Below, piece by piece: positions 14,915-30,644 of a DNA stretch of 32,512 bases. This DNA is from an uncultured bacterium (GTDB lineage: Bacteria; Acidobacteriota; Thermoanaerobaculia; Multivoradales; J023). Below the pieces are notes generated by a model. That model was given only the letters and a program-made list of their open reading frames with translations. It was not told the origin of the DNA and did not search any database. The translations under genes were made by a program, and so were the position numbers. Position 1 is the stretch's first letter. Each line of letters starts with the position of its first letter. The DNA lies in contig CALFAM010000214.1 of NCBI GenBank assembly GCA_937948815.1, positions 1 through 32,512 of the forward strand. Direction: 5' to 3'.

Positions 14915-17658
14915 TCACGCCCTCGGCGATCCATCTCCGGGGCGGCGCCGCCCGAGCCTGCGTCCAAGGCCGTTAGGGCGCGTGAGAGCTTGTGTCCGAC
15001 GCCTCGGACGTGCGGCTCCTTCAGCACATCGACGTGGCGTCCTTCGATGCGTTCGATGGCGAGCTTCCCCTGGACCAGGCCCCCCCACCCAAAGTCCTCG
15101 CCGTAGCGTGTGTCGTGGCTTCGAAACAGCCACACATCGCCTGAGTACGGCTCGGGCTGGTAGTCGCGCATGGCGCGGAAGTGCGCGCACGAGGCTTCGT
15201 GGTAGACCCGCGGCAGGGTCCGCATGTCGAGCACATCCGCCAACTCGAGCGGGGCGTCCTCCTTGCCCGGCGCAAGTCGACGGCCCAGGAGCCGCGTCAG
15301 GCGCAACACCGCCCGCCGACCGAAATCGACGACCGACGCCACCATCTCGCGTGGAGGCTTGGCCAGCAAGCTGCGAATCCGCCCGCCGATGCGATCGGCC
15401 ACGGGTCGCGCCGCACCCACCACATGGGCGTGCGGCACGCTATCGATCAGGACCAAGGCGGCGACCTGCTCACCCGCTTCTCTGATCTGACGCGCCATCT
15501 CGTAGGCAACCCCGCCCCCCACGCAGTAGCCGCCGATGCGATACGGCCCTTTGGGTTGCTGGGCGCGAACCTCCGTCACGTAGGCGCTCGCCATGGCACG
15601 GAGGTCCGAGAACGGCTTCGGAGGCGCCTGCAACCCATAGAGCGGCACATCCGGATCGAGGTAGTTCGCCAGGTTGTAGAACCAACCAACTTCACCTCCC
15701 AGGCCGTGTACCAGGTACAAGGGTGTGCGGTCGCCCTGTGGGCGAATCGCAACCAGAGAGCGCCACCTGAGCGCGTTCTCGGCAGCGTCAGCACCAGCAC
15801 CCACGGCGCTGGAACCAGGGGTCGCCACTCGGCCGGCGATCACGTCGGCCAGCGCACGCACCGTGGCGTTGGCGGTCACCAGCCCGAGGGGCAGCTCGAC
15901 GCCGAAATCCTGCCGGATGCGGACGATCATCTGCGGAACCAGCAGCGAGTTGCCACCGATGGCGAAAAAGCTGTCGTCGAGGCCAAACGACTGGACGGTA
16001 ATCAGGTCATTCCAGATGCGCATGAGTTGCGCTTCGATCAAGTTGTCGATGTCGCCGTCGCCCTCTCCAGTCGAGGATCCACTCGCTACGAAAGTCGAGT
16101 CACCCTCCGCGGCGCCCGGTCCCCGAACACGACGATCGGTGGCCAGATCACCGGCTGTGGCAGCGAGCAGATCGCCAACCGTCTGCGGGCCGTCGACGCC
16201 CGCGGTCACGCAGCCGTCGACCAACGACGCAAATCGCTCCACGACCGCTTCGATCTCGGCCCGGGGAAAGCGCCCCGAATCGAAGTGCGCCACGAGCTCG
16301 AATCCGCTGTCGCCCGCGTTTCCACCGCCACCCGCGCCCACCTTCTCCGCGTCTGGACGGATGGCCAAGGTGAGCGGAAAGGTCGATGTCACGTCGCCGC
16401 GGAAGCGTTCGAGTGTCAGGCCTCCCGACGCATCATCGGCATTCGGATCGGACGCACCGGCGCTGGTGTGAAAGTTGGCATAGGTCACCAAGGTGTCGAA
16501 CGGTGGCCGCCGCAGGGCAATGCCTGCATCGCCAAAGAGCTGCACCAGGGAGCGATGTTCGTAGGGCTGGCTGGCATTCTGGCCGGCAAAGACGTCAGCG
16601 AACCAAGCTGCCAGCGTTTGCCGTGATTCGATCGCCAACGCCAGCGGCATGGTGTTGGCGAACATGCCGACCATCGATTCGACGCCATCGAAGGCCACCG
16701 AACGCCCGGACACCGTGAAGCCGAATGCCACCTGCTCACGCAGCGGCTGGCGAGCGTATTCGGCCAGGGTTAGCCCCCAGCAACCCAGAAAGAGGCTGCT
16801 CGCGGTCACCTGGTGCCGACGGGCCCAGGCAGCCACCGCGTCGGCCGTTGCTTCCGGCCGTACGATCAACTCCTCGTCGAGTTGGGCGTCGCCCCGCCAG
16901 CCACTGCCGACAAGCGGTGTACCCGCTGCCAACACCTCACCGAGCGCCATCGGCTTCCTGGCGCGCTGAGCGCGTGACCAGGCGACGTAGTCGCGAAACC
17001 GTGGCGGCGAAGCGGACACGACATCGGTATCCGGGTCGGCACCATCAAGCGCGACCGCCTCACCAGCAGCCAGTGAGCGGTAGCGAGTCAGGACCTCATC
17101 CAGCACCATCGCGCTCGACCAGCCATCGAGCAAGATGTGATGCGCGACCCAGAGGAATCGCCAGTGCGCCCCACGAACATTCGCTCCGGCCTCTTCCGTC
17201 CCTGCCAGGTGAATCAGCCGGGCGCGCATGGCGGGCGCGCGGCCGAGGTCGATGCCGCGGGCCTGCTCGGCCTCACGCAAGGCCGCGAAACGCGCGGTTT
17301 GATCCGCCGCGGACTGCTGCCGCCAGTCGTCGACCGGAATGGGCATCGAAGCGGTGCGGGCGACCACCTGCACCGGATGCGGGAGGTCGCGCCAGTGAAT
17401 CGAGCTGCGCAGCACCGGATGACGGACCAGGGTCTGCTCCCAGGCCTGACCGAACCGCTCCGGGCAGAGCTCGCCGCGCAGGTCAGCCTCCATCACCAGG
17501 CAGCCAGCGTCGGAGGGGCCCGCGTGGGATGTGGCGTCGGGGGATGTGGCGTGGTCGTCCGCGGCGCCGGTGCCGATGCGCTGGAGGCGATGCACCAGCA
17601 GCGTCTCCTGCAGCTCGCTCAGGCGGTAGACGTCTTCGACATTCTTGTTCTTTGCCAT
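14911..17658 (-). CDS. NRPS C-T-TE protein (no adenylation domain)
   Basis: This is a 915-residue terminal NRPS protein. The condensation domain covers about residues 8-480 and has an intact active site, AHHILLDGW (His173, His174, Asp178). A carrier domain follows with the phosphopantetheine Ser571 in GGNSLLV. A thioesterase domain covers about residues 620-900. The TE has Cys712 in the nucleophile elbow GYCVGG, the Asp739 of L-I-D-S, and His875 in G-R-H-V-D. So the catalytic triad appears to be Cys-Asp-His instead of the usual Ser-Asp-His. There is no adenylation domain, so the carrier must be loaded by another enzyme or serve only as an acceptor or relay. The gene starts 36 bases after the upstream C-A-T-E gene and overlaps the glycosyltransferase gene by four bases. 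The ATG at 17658 begins the usual C-domain opening. Confidence 0.92.
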   Translation of the reverse strand: MAKNKNVEDVYRLSELQETLLVHRLQRIGTGAADDHATSPDATSHAGPSDAGCLVMEADLRGELCPERFGQAWEQTLVRHPVLRSSIHWRDLPHPVQVVARTASMPIPVDDWRQQSAADQTARFAALREAEQARGIDLGRAPAMRARLIHLAGTEEAGANVRGAHWRFLWVAHHILLDGWSSAMVLDEVLTRYRSLAAGEAVALDGADPDTDVVSASPPRFRDYVAWSRAQRARKPMALGEVLAAGTPLVGSGWRGDAQLDEELIVRPEATADAVAAWARRHQVTASSLFLGCWGLTLAEYARQPLREQVAFGFTVSGRSVAFDGVESMVGMFANTMPLALAIESRQTLAAWFADVFAGQNASQPYEHRSLVQLFGDAGIALRRPPFDTLVTYANFHTSAGASDPNADDASGGLTLERFRGDVTSTFPLTLAIRPDAEKVGAGGGGNAGDSGFELVAHFDSGRFPRAEIEAVVERFASLVDGCVTAGVDGPQTVGDLLAATAGDLATDRRVRGPGAAEGDSTFVASGSSTGEGDGDIDNLIEAQLMRIWNDLITVQSFGLDDSFFAIGGNSLLVPQMIVRIRQDFGVELPLGLVTANATVRALADVIAGRVATPGSSAVGAGADAAENALRWRSLVAIRPQGDRTPLYLVHGLGGEVGWFYNLANYLDPDVPLYGLQAPPKPFSDLRAMASAYVTEVRAQQPKGPYRIGGYCVGGGVAYEMARQIREAGEQVAALVLIDSVPHAHVVGAARPVADRIGGRIRSLLAKPPREMVASVVDFGRRAVLRLTRLLGRRLAPGKEDAPLELADVLDMRTLPRVYHEASCAHFRAMRDYQPEPYSGDVWLFRSHDTRYGEDFGWGGLVQGKLAIERIEGRHVDVLKEPHVRGVGHKLSRALTALDAGSGGAAPEMDRRGRE

Positions 17659-17694
17659 CTCGATGGGTGACGCGCTGGGCCGGATGCGCTCGGC

Positions 17695-20600
17695 TCAGTC
17701 CGCAGCCTCGTCCTCCGGGTCTCCAAGCTGACCGAAGAGTCGGTCGAGGTCCTCACCGCCCAGCCCGGCATCGGGAAAGTACGATGCCGTGAAGCTACCG
17801 GCATTGTCGTCGAGGCAGTGGTCGATCAGTCCGTGAACCTGCTCGCGAAAACGATCCGCCACCTGCTCGATGGTCACCTGCTCATGGACACCTTCGCAGT
17901 AGATCCAGTCTACGCGCAGGACTGCGTCGCGTACTGCGGCATTGATCTCGAGAAGATGGGAACGTGCGTTGCCCGGTGCGCGCGCCGTGGCATCGGCTCC
18001 GGGGCGCCATGCCCAAGGCCTGGCGGAGTCCCTGCTCGCCGCCGCTGCGGACGCCTGAACCTGTCCCAGGTCGTTGAACAGGACCAGCGGCTCGGGTCGA
18101 GCGCTCAGCCGGCGTAGCGGTTCGTCCTCGGCCTCGTGTGCCAGGTAGCGCAGCGCGCCATAGCTGCTGCCATCGCCAGGCACCGAACGAAGCTGTTCCT
18201 TGATCCGCTTGATCGCCTCGTCGGGTGCGGCGGGCGGGCTCGGCAGCTCCAGGCAAACGGGATAGGCCGCGGTGAACCAACCGACCGTGCGGGAGACGTC
18301 GAGCGCCTGACGCGAGAGGTCGCGACCGTGGGCCTCGAGGCCAAGACGCAGCACGCCATGCCCCCGCCAGGGCTGGAAGGCCAGCGCCAGGGCCGTGATC
18401 AGCAGCTCGTCGACCCGCGAGCCATAGGCATCGAGGGCTTCATTCGTCAACGCACGGGTTCGCCCGGCGTCGAAGACCACTTCGATCACCCGAGCGTTCG
18501 CCTCGATCGCATCGTCCGGCGATCCGTCGACCGGGAGCGCCTGGGCGTACCGATCGAAGGGCGCCAGCCAGTAGTCGAGGTCGGCCCGGTCGTCAGCCGC
18601 CTGCGGTCCGTGTACCCGCGCCTGCTGAGCCGCCGACCAGGCGCTGTAGGGCGCGGTCGGTGGAAGCGGCAATGGCCCGCCCGATCCTTCGATCCGCGCC
18701 GCCTGATAGGCGGCCTCGAGATCGTCGAGGATGATCGACCACGAGATCGGATCGACCACCAGGTGGTGGGCCGTGAGCAGGAGCTGCCCTGGCTCCTCGT
18801 CTGGCGCTCCCCGCGACGCCCCTTCCGTGGCCGGCACGTGGAGCACACGCAGCAAGACGCCGGTTTCGAGGTCGAAGCTCGCCTGCGCACGCGCCCAAGC
18901 CTGCTCGCACGCGCGCTGCCCAACCGCATTGTCGCCAGCCGGCACCTCGACCCGTGAGAACACCTGCCCTTCTTCGATCAGGGCCTGATCGAAGGCGACG
19001 ACCTCCTGGTACCAGGCACCCTGGGAGCTGCCCTGGCCGTCGCCTGACGATGGCGCCGCGGTGTCGCGGACGAAGCGCGCGCGCAACATATCGTGGCGTT
19101 CGACGCACCAGGCGAGCGCTTGCCGAAAAGCGTCGACATCGAAATCGGGCGCCAGCTCGAGCCGGTGGGAAAGGTTCCAGTGATGCGCTGCGACCAAGTC
19201 ACGGGACAAGAACCAGCGTTGAATCGGCGACAGGGGAATGCGACCGTCCGTACCATCCAGAACCGGCGTGGACGCTTCCCCATCTCCGTCTGGTACCGCT
19301 TCGACCTGCCCGGCCGAAGCCTCCCGCACCACCATCGCCAGTTCCGCAATGGTCGGGTGAGCCGCGATGTGCCAGGGCTCGACGGCACTGAAGCCAGCCT
19401 GCCGTAGACGCGACACCAGCTGGATGCTCAGGATCGAATCGCCTCCCGCCGCGAAGAAATTCTGCGTGACGCCGACCCGATCGCGGCCCAGCACCGTGGC
19501 CCAGATCCGCTCGAAGGCTTGCTCGATCGGATCATGGGGCGCCGGTTCCCTGGGGGCCGTCTCGGGCACGCTTTCCGCCATCACTTGCGGCGAGCTCGCC
19601 AAGGCCCGATAGTCGACCTTGCCGTTCGGACGCCGCGGAAGTGTGTCGATCGGCACAATCGTGTGGGGAACCATGAATGCTGGCAGCCGCGCCGTGAGAT
19701 CGGCCCGAAGACCCTCGAGCCTCACCCTTTCCGCTGCTGATTCGGTCGCTGGCAACTCGGCCGCTGGCGACTCGGCCGGGACGACGTAAGCGACCAGGCG
19801 CGCGCGTGGACCAGCCCCAGCCACGGCGTCTCCATCGATCACGGCGACCGCGGCTTCCGCCACATCCTCGTGCTCCCGGAGCACGGCTTCGACTCCTTCG
19901 ATCTCGATGCGGTGGCCACGAATCTTGACCTGGGCATCCGCGCGACCGAGAAAGTCGATGCAGCCGTCCGGGCGGTACCGGGCGAGGTCGCCCGTGCGGT
20001 ATGCCCGGATGTGGCGCCGGTCCGGATCTGGCACCTCTTCTCCGCTGCCGGACTCGAGACAAACGGCCAAATCGAGGTTCACGAAGTGACGCGCGTCGAG
20101 CTCAGGCTGATCGAGGTAGCCCTGGGCCACGCCTTCGCCCGCCACGTAGAGCTCGCCGACCATGCCCACAGGCACGGGTTGCCGTGTGGCGTCGAGCACG
20201 TAGATCTGTGCCCCGGGAATCGGTCGGCCGATGGGTACAGGCCGGCCGCCATCCGCTTCGGTGATTTCGTGGACGGTGCACCAGACCGTCGCCTCGGTGG
20301 GTCCATATTCGTTGTACAGGCGGGTTTCGGGCAGGGCCGCGCGATGGGCCGCGCCCAAGCTCGCAGGACAGGCCTCTCCTGCCACGATGACCGTCCGCAG
20401 GCTATGCAGGCGATCGACGGTTCCCTCGTCGACGAGCAAGCGATAGAGCGCCGGCAGACACAGCGTGTGGGTGACCGTGTAGCGCGCTACGAGCGCCTCG
20501 AGCGCGGCAAGGTCCTGTTCCTCGCCGGGCCGCGGCAGCACCAGGGCGCCGCCCTGACACAGCGTCCAAAAGATCCCGGCCACCGAGCTGTCGAAGGCGA

Positions 20601-22695
20601 AAGACGACAGCAGGAGGAAACGCTCGACCGGGGCGTCGTAAACCGCGAAGCGTGCCGCGGTCGAGTGCATGAGGTTGCGATGGCGCACCACCACGCCCTT
20701 GGGCCGCCCGGACGAGCCGGAGGTGTAGATCACGTAAGCCGGATCCTCGGCCGTGAGCGCCACAGGCAGCGTGGCATCGGCCTCGGCGTCGCATGTGGCG
20801 CCTGTCTCCAGACCGAGGGTGATGACGTGGATCGGCCGCCGTTCCTGCGGCTCACCCCTTGCTTCTAAGCGCTCCGCGAGCCCTGGCCCGGCGGCGACCA
20901 CGACATCGATGCGGGCATCCACGAGCACCGATTCCAGGTGCTCGGCGGGATAGCTGGCATCGAGCGGTACGTAGGCACCCCCCGCGCGAAGGATGCCGAG
21001 GATGCCGACGACCAGCTCGACGGACCGATCGGCGAAGAGGCCCACCAGCTTCCCGGGCCCGACGCCGCACGCGCTGAGTCTCCCGGCCAGGCACGCGCTC
21101 GCCGCGGCCAGCGCTCCCTGCGTCAGGGTTCGGTCGCCACAGGCCACGGCAAGGTCGTCTGGGCGCGCGGCCATCGCGGCCGTGATGGCTTCGTGAACGA
21201 AACCGCTGGTCAGCGCGTCGCGCACGTTGGACGGTTGCCCGGTCGCTCCTGCACCCTCGCTCGTAGCATTCCAGTCGACGATCAGTCTTCGACGTTCCGC
21301 TTCGGTGGTGAGCGGCAACGCGTCGAGGCGGGCGCCAGGCTGGTGCGCGAAGCCTGCGAGCAGTATCTCCAACTGTTGGGCGATTCGCGCCACCGTGCGT
21401 GCGTCCAGCCGATCGCGGTCGTAGATCAGCAGCAGCTCGAGGCGCTCGGCCGGCAGAACCAAGATCGCCAGGGGATAGTTACTCTGCTCGAAGAACGACA
21501 AATCACGCAGCCTGAGTGGCGCCACGTCGTCAGGCAGTTCCCCGGGCACGGAGCTCTCGAAGACCAGAATACTCTCGAAGAGCGCACTGCCGGCTGGGAG
21601 CCCACTCCACCGCTGAATCGACGCGAGAGGGCTCGAGATCCAGGGAGCGAGCCGGCGCTGATCCTGCTGGCAGGCTTGCAACCAGGGCCCGAGCGTCGCG
21701 TCGGGATCGACCTCGATCCGCAGCGGAACGGTATTGATGAAGAGGCCCACCGCCTCCTCGATCCTCGGCAGCTCCGGCGGTCGCACGGTGTGGGTGACGC
21801 CGAAGACCACCGACCGCTCGCGCGCGTAGCGACTGAGCAGCACGCTCCAGGCACCCTGCACGACCGTGCTGAGGGTGACCCGCTGGGCGCGGGCGAAGGC
21901 ACGAAGCGAATCGGTCGCCTCGATCGACAGGGCGCGGCGATGTTGACGGGGCGACGGACCGGCTTCGGTTCCCGGCGCGTTGGCGGCGTGCGACGGCCGG
22001 GACGCGACGGGCTCCGGGCGTTCGGGCCCGAACAAGCCGACACCCGTCGCATGGGTGACATCGGCCAGCTCGCGCCGCCAAAACGCTTCGGCTGCCTCTT
22101 CGTCCCGTGCGGCTTGCCAGGCGATGAAATCGCGGTACCGAAAGACCGGCACGTGGCCGGCGGCAGCATGGTCAGCGGGCGGTGCAGTCCCCGCTTCGGT
22201 GGCCCGCGCGTAGCCTTCCTGCATTGCGCGCAGCAGCAGACGCGCGGACCAACCGTCAAGAATCAGATGGTGAAAGCTCCACACCAAGCGCCACTGATGG
22301 GCGGCGAGCCGAACCAGGTGCATGCGCATCAGAGGGGCCGATGCCAGATCGAACGCCTGCACCCGGTCCGCGGTGAGCAACTCCTCGTGCCGTCGGTCTT
22401 GGGTCGCGGTATCGGCGTCCCGCCAGTCCGCGATCTGCCACGGGACTTCTACCGATGATCGAACGACTTGCAGAGGCTCGTCGACACCGTCCCAGACGAA
22501 GGCTGTGCGCAGGAGCGTGTGACGGGAGACGAGCTCGTCCCACACCTGTTGCAGGATCGGCACGTCGACCGCCCCATCGGCGACCATGCTGATCTGGTTG
22601 ACGAAGACACCAGAGCCAGGCGATGCAATGCTGTGGAACAGCATGCCCTCCTGCATGGGTGAGAGCGCGTAGACGTCTTCGACGTTGTCGAGCAT
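17695..22695 (-). CDS. NRPS C-A-T-E protein (second extension module)
   Basis: This is a 1666-residue single-module synthetase. The C domain (about 8-440) has HHLILDGW at His142. The A domain has Y-T-S-G-S-S-G-R-P-K-G at residue 657, NEYGPTEAT with Tyr797, Y-R-T-G-D-L and G-R-A-D-A-Q-V-K-I-R-G-H-R-I-E. The carrier Ser is at 1087 in GGDSILS. The E domain (about 1150-1640) has HHLVVDPIS at His1310, where a Pro replaces the usual Gly, and the catalytic Glu1454 in EAHGRD. The hand-read ten-residue specificity code is DSALIAEVWK; I cannot assign a substrate to it. The ATG at 22695 was chosen over upstream starts because an AGGAAG lies before it and the C domain begins at once. A 20-base gap follows the preceding C-A-T-E gene. 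Confidence 0.93.
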   Translation of the reverse strand: MLDNVEDVYALSPMQEGMLFHSIASPGSGVFVNQISMVADGAVDVPILQQVWDELVSRHTLLRTAFVWDGVDEPLQVVRSSVEVPWQIADWRDADTATQDRRHEELLTADRVQAFDLASAPLMRMHLVRLAAHQWRLVWSFHHLILDGWSARLLLRAMQEGYARATEAGTAPPADHAAAGHVPVFRYRDFIAWQAARDEEAAEAFWRRELADVTHATGVGLFGPERPEPVASRPSHAANAPGTEAGPSPRQHRRALSIEATDSLRAFARAQRVTLSTVVQGAWSVLLSRYARERSVVFGVTHTVRPPELPRIEEAVGLFINTVPLRIEVDPDATLGPWLQACQQDQRRLAPWISSPLASIQRWSGLPAGSALFESILVFESSVPGELPDDVAPLRLRDLSFFEQSNYPLAILVLPAERLELLLIYDRDRLDARTVARIAQQLEILLAGFAHQPGARLDALPLTTEAERRRLIVDWNATSEGAGATGQPSNVRDALTSGFVHEAITAAMAARPDDLAVACGDRTLTQGALAAASACLAGRLSACGVGPGKLVGLFADRSVELVVGILGILRAGGAYVPLDASYPAEHLESVLVDARIDVVVAAGPGLAERLEARGEPQERRPIHVITLGLETGATCDAEADATLPVALTAEDPAYVIYTSGSSGRPKGVVVRHRNLMHSTAARFAVYDAPVERFLLLSSFAFDSSVAGIFWTLCQGGALVLPRPGEEQDLAALEALVARYTVTHTLCLPALYRLLVDEGTVDRLHSLRTVIVAGEACPASLGAAHRAALPETRLYNEYGPTEATVWCTVHEITEADGGRPVPIGRPIPGAQIYVLDATRQPVPVGMVGELYVAGEGVAQGYLDQPELDARHFVNLDLAVCLESGSGEEVPDPDRRHIRAYRTGDLARYRPDGCIDFLGRADAQVKIRGHRIEIEGVEAVLREHEDVAEAAVAVIDGDAVAGAGPRARLVAYVVPAESPAAELPATESAAERVRLEGLRADLTARLPAFMVPHTIVPIDTLPRRPNGKVDYRALASSPQVMAESVPETAPREPAPHDPIEQAFERIWATVLGRDRVGVTQNFFAAGGDSILSIQLVSRLRQAGFSAVEPWHIAAHPTIAELAMVVREASAGQVEAVPDGDGEASTPVLDGTDGRIPLSPIQRWFLSRDLVAAHHWNLSHRLELAPDFDVDAFRQALAWCVERHDMLRARFVRDTAAPSSGDGQGSSQGAWYQEVVAFDQALIEEGQVFSRVEVPAGDNAVGQRACEQAWARAQASFDLETGVLLRVLHVPATEGASRGAPDEEPGQLLLTAHHLVVDPISWSIILDDLEAAYQAARIEGSGGPLPLPPTAPYSAWSAAQQARVHGPQAADDRADLDYWLAPFDRYAQALPVDGSPDDAIEANARVIEVVFDAGRTRALTNEALDAYGSRVDELLITALALAFQPWRGHGVLRLGLEAHGRDLSRQALDVSRTVGWFTAAYPVCLELPSPPAAPDEAIKRIKEQLRSVPGDGSSYGALRYLAHEAEDEPLRRLSARPEPLVLFNDLGQVQASAAAASRDSARPWAWRPGADATARAPGNARSHLLEINAAVRDAVLRVDWIYCEGVHEQVTIEQVADRFREQVHGLIDHCLDDNAGSFTASYFPDAGLGGEDLDRLFGQLGDPEDEAAD

Positions 22696-22715
22696 GCAAT
22701 CGCTTCCTGGCGTGC

Positions 22716-28638
<5,923 letters not shown>

Positions 28639-28661
<23 letters not shown>

Positions 28662-28929
28662 CGAGGCTCCGGAGGGATTCGACATAGCCGGCGATTGCGC
28701 GCGCGGTCATGAAATTCTCGATGGTCACGTCGACCGGCGGCACGGTCACGCGGTAGGTCTCCTCCAGGTGTCGAATCAATCTCATGACACCCAGCGAGTC
28801 GACCAGACCGCCCCCGAGCAGATCCGTGTCCGCATCGAGCTCCAGGTCAGCACGGTCCCCAAGCAGCTCGCGCGAGACAAAGTCCATCACATCTCTGATG
28901 GACGCGTCGTCGTCCGATTCCATCATCAT
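28639..28929 (-). CDS. Stand-alone acyl/peptidyl carrier protein
   Basis: This is a 96-residue discrete carrier protein. The phosphopantetheine attachment motif is G-L-V-D-S-L-G-V with Ser45, in the expected place after an acidic first helix. The DSL form is common in stand-alone carriers that pair with discrete adenylation enzymes. The ATG at 28929 overlaps the stop of the adenylation gene (ATGA) and has a GGGGGG-rich site just upstream. Three ATG codons in a row make the exact start uncertain by one or two residues. The 3' end runs into the start of the large NRPS gene. The carrier is therefore most likely loaded by the adjacent A protein and supplies the starter unit to the first C domain. 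Confidence 0.92.
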
Positions 28930-30596
28930 CCCCCCTGCCTCATGGTTGGTTCTCGATCCTCTGTGCGCTCTTCGGCAAGTGTCTGCAACCGGCGCCGATC
29001 GATCTTGCCACTGGTGGTCCTCGGAAACTGCTCGACCAGGTCCAAACGTGACGGTACGGCATACCATGACACGACTTCGGCGAGGCCATCCCGCAGGCTC
29101 TCGGCATCGGCCTGCGCACCTGCCTTGAGGGTTACGGCAGCCTCCAAGCCAACGACCTCACCACCCCGCCGCACGGGGAAAACGGCAGCCTCTTCGACCA
29201 CAGGCTGTGCGGCCAGGGTGCGCTCGAGGTCGTCCAACTCGATGCGGTAGCCGCGCACTTTGACTTGCCGATCTTTGCGGCCGAGAAAGAGCATATCCCC
29301 CCCGTCCACGGTTCGCACCAGATCACCCGTCCGATAGAAAACGTGATCGAAACCCGACTCGTCGGCGCGCTGGTAGAAGGCCTTCGCATCGAGGTCAGCA
29401 CGGGCCCAATAGCCTTTCATCATCGTCGGCGAGCGGATCACCAGCTCGCCGATCTCGCCATTCGCGACCGGCTGATCGTGCTCATCGAGCACCAAGCCTT
29501 CGGTATTGGCCCAGGTCTGCCCGATCGGTACCGGCGCACGGCGTGCATCATCCTCCGCCGCGTCCATCTCGGCTGGCGGATGGGGCACGTGAAAGTAGGT
29601 GCACTGGTTCACCTCAGCCGGCCCGTACACATTCGAGAACCGCGCCTGCGGCCACAGCTTCATCAGCGCGTGGAGATGCTGGCGCGCGAAGGGCTCACCA
29701 CCGAAGAGCACCCAGCGCAGGCTGCCGAGATCCCGCGACTCCAGCACGCCGCGCATCAGGAGCTGAATCAACGCCAAGGGCACCGAGTACCAAATCGTCA
29801 GGCGCTCCTGCTCCATCAGCTGCGACAAGCTGGCCGTGACCTTGGTGTAGGCCTCCGGAATCAGCAGCGTGGTCGCGCCGGCCAGTGGCCCAGAAAAGTA
29901 GCCGAAGGTCGACATGTCGAAATGCAGCGGCGAATGATTGCCGATGCGATCCTCGGGGCCAACGTCATAGGTCTCCACCGACAGGCGTGCGTAGCTCAGG
30001 CCACTGCGGTGGCTGTGGACGATGCCCTTGGGGCGGCCGGTCGAACCGGACGAAAACATGATGTAAGCCAGATCGTCTTCCATCATCTGCACTGCCGGCG
30101 CGGACCGCGAGTAGGCATCGAGGTCCGACCATGGACGCGACCGGCCGCGTGCGCCGGCGACGTTCTCGCCGCCAGGGGTCGCAGCGGCAGCGCTTCGCGG
30201 CCCGAGGACGAGACCGTCGAAACCTCCCCCTCCTTCACCGGTGCGCAGCTTGGCGATGATCCGCGCCTGGCTGTCGTGGGCGATCACGTGGCGAATGCCA
30301 CAGATCTCGATCAACCCTCGCAAACCGCCGAGGGGCATGTGTGGGTCGATCGGGACATAGGCCGCCCCTGCCTTCAGCGTGCCGTAGACGGCGAGGGCTG
30401 ACTCCAGGCAGCGCGGCATGAAGATGCCGACCCGATCACCACGTCGCACCCCTTCGTCGATCAGCAGCCGGGCAAGTTGGTTGCTCTGCTCGGCCAGTTG
30501 GGCGTAGGTCAGGGTCGAACCGGGGCCCCGAAAGGCATCCTGATCAGGCGCGCGATCGGCCACGCGATCGATCAGCTGTGACAGCAGGTAGATCAT
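28926..30596 (-). CDS. Stand-alone adenylation enzyme loading the carrier
   Basis: This is a 556-residue discrete adenylation protein. It has the ANL family cores: F-S-S-G-S-T-G-R-P-K-G at residue 181, N-V-Y-G-P-A-E-V with Tyr324, Y-R-T-G-D-L-V-R, and the catalytic Lys531 in T-T-S-G-K-I-D-R. A hand-made alignment gives a binding-pocket code of roughly DMFYLGVQCK. It resembles that recalled for discrete L-proline activating enzymes of pyrrole pathways (DLLYLALVCK) at several positions, but the match is partial and other amino or aryl acids are possible. AAGGAAAG lies five bases upstream of the ATG at 30596. The gene begins the NRPS operon and overlaps the carrier gene by four bases, so the pair should act together. 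Confidence 0.9.
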   Translation of the reverse strand: MIYLLSQLIDRVADRAPDQDAFRGPGSTLTYAQLAEQSNQLARLLIDEGVRRGDRVGIFMPRCLESALAVYGTLKAGAAYVPIDPHMPLGGLRGLIEICGIRHVIAHDSQARIIAKLRTGEGGGGFDGLVLGPRSAAAATPGGENVAGARGRSRPWSDLDAYSRSAPAVQMMEDDLAYIMFSSGSTGRPKGIVHSHRSGLSYARLSVETYDVGPEDRIGNHSPLHFDMSTFGYFSGPLAGATTLLIPEAYTKVTASLSQLMEQERLTIWYSVPLALIQLLMRGVLESRDLGSLRWVLFGGEPFARQHLHALMKLWPQARFSNVYGPAEVNQCTYFHVPHPPAEMDAAEDDARRAPVPIGQTWANTEGLVLDEHDQPVANGEIGELVIRSPTMMKGYWARADLDAKAFYQRADESGFDHVFYRTGDLVRTVDGGDMLFLGRKDRQVKVRGYRIELDDLERTLAAQPVVEEAAVFPVRRGGEVVGLEAAVTLKAGAQADAESLRDGLAEVVSWYAVPSRLDLVEQFPRTTSGKIDRRRLQTLAEERTEDREPTMRQGG

Positions 30597-30644
30597 CGCG
30601 CTTTCCTTCTACGGCATGCGATGCGACACAGCACGGCGCCAGAG

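Noticed and set aside
13715..15106. 463-codon open frame on the + strand
   Set aside because: It is antisense to the glycosyltransferase and TE genes; no domain is seen in it and both minus-strand genes are well supported.
20938..22458. 506-codon open frame on the + strand
   Set aside because: It is antisense to the second C-A-T-E gene and shows low-complexity Arg/Gly/Ala composition typical of shadow frames.
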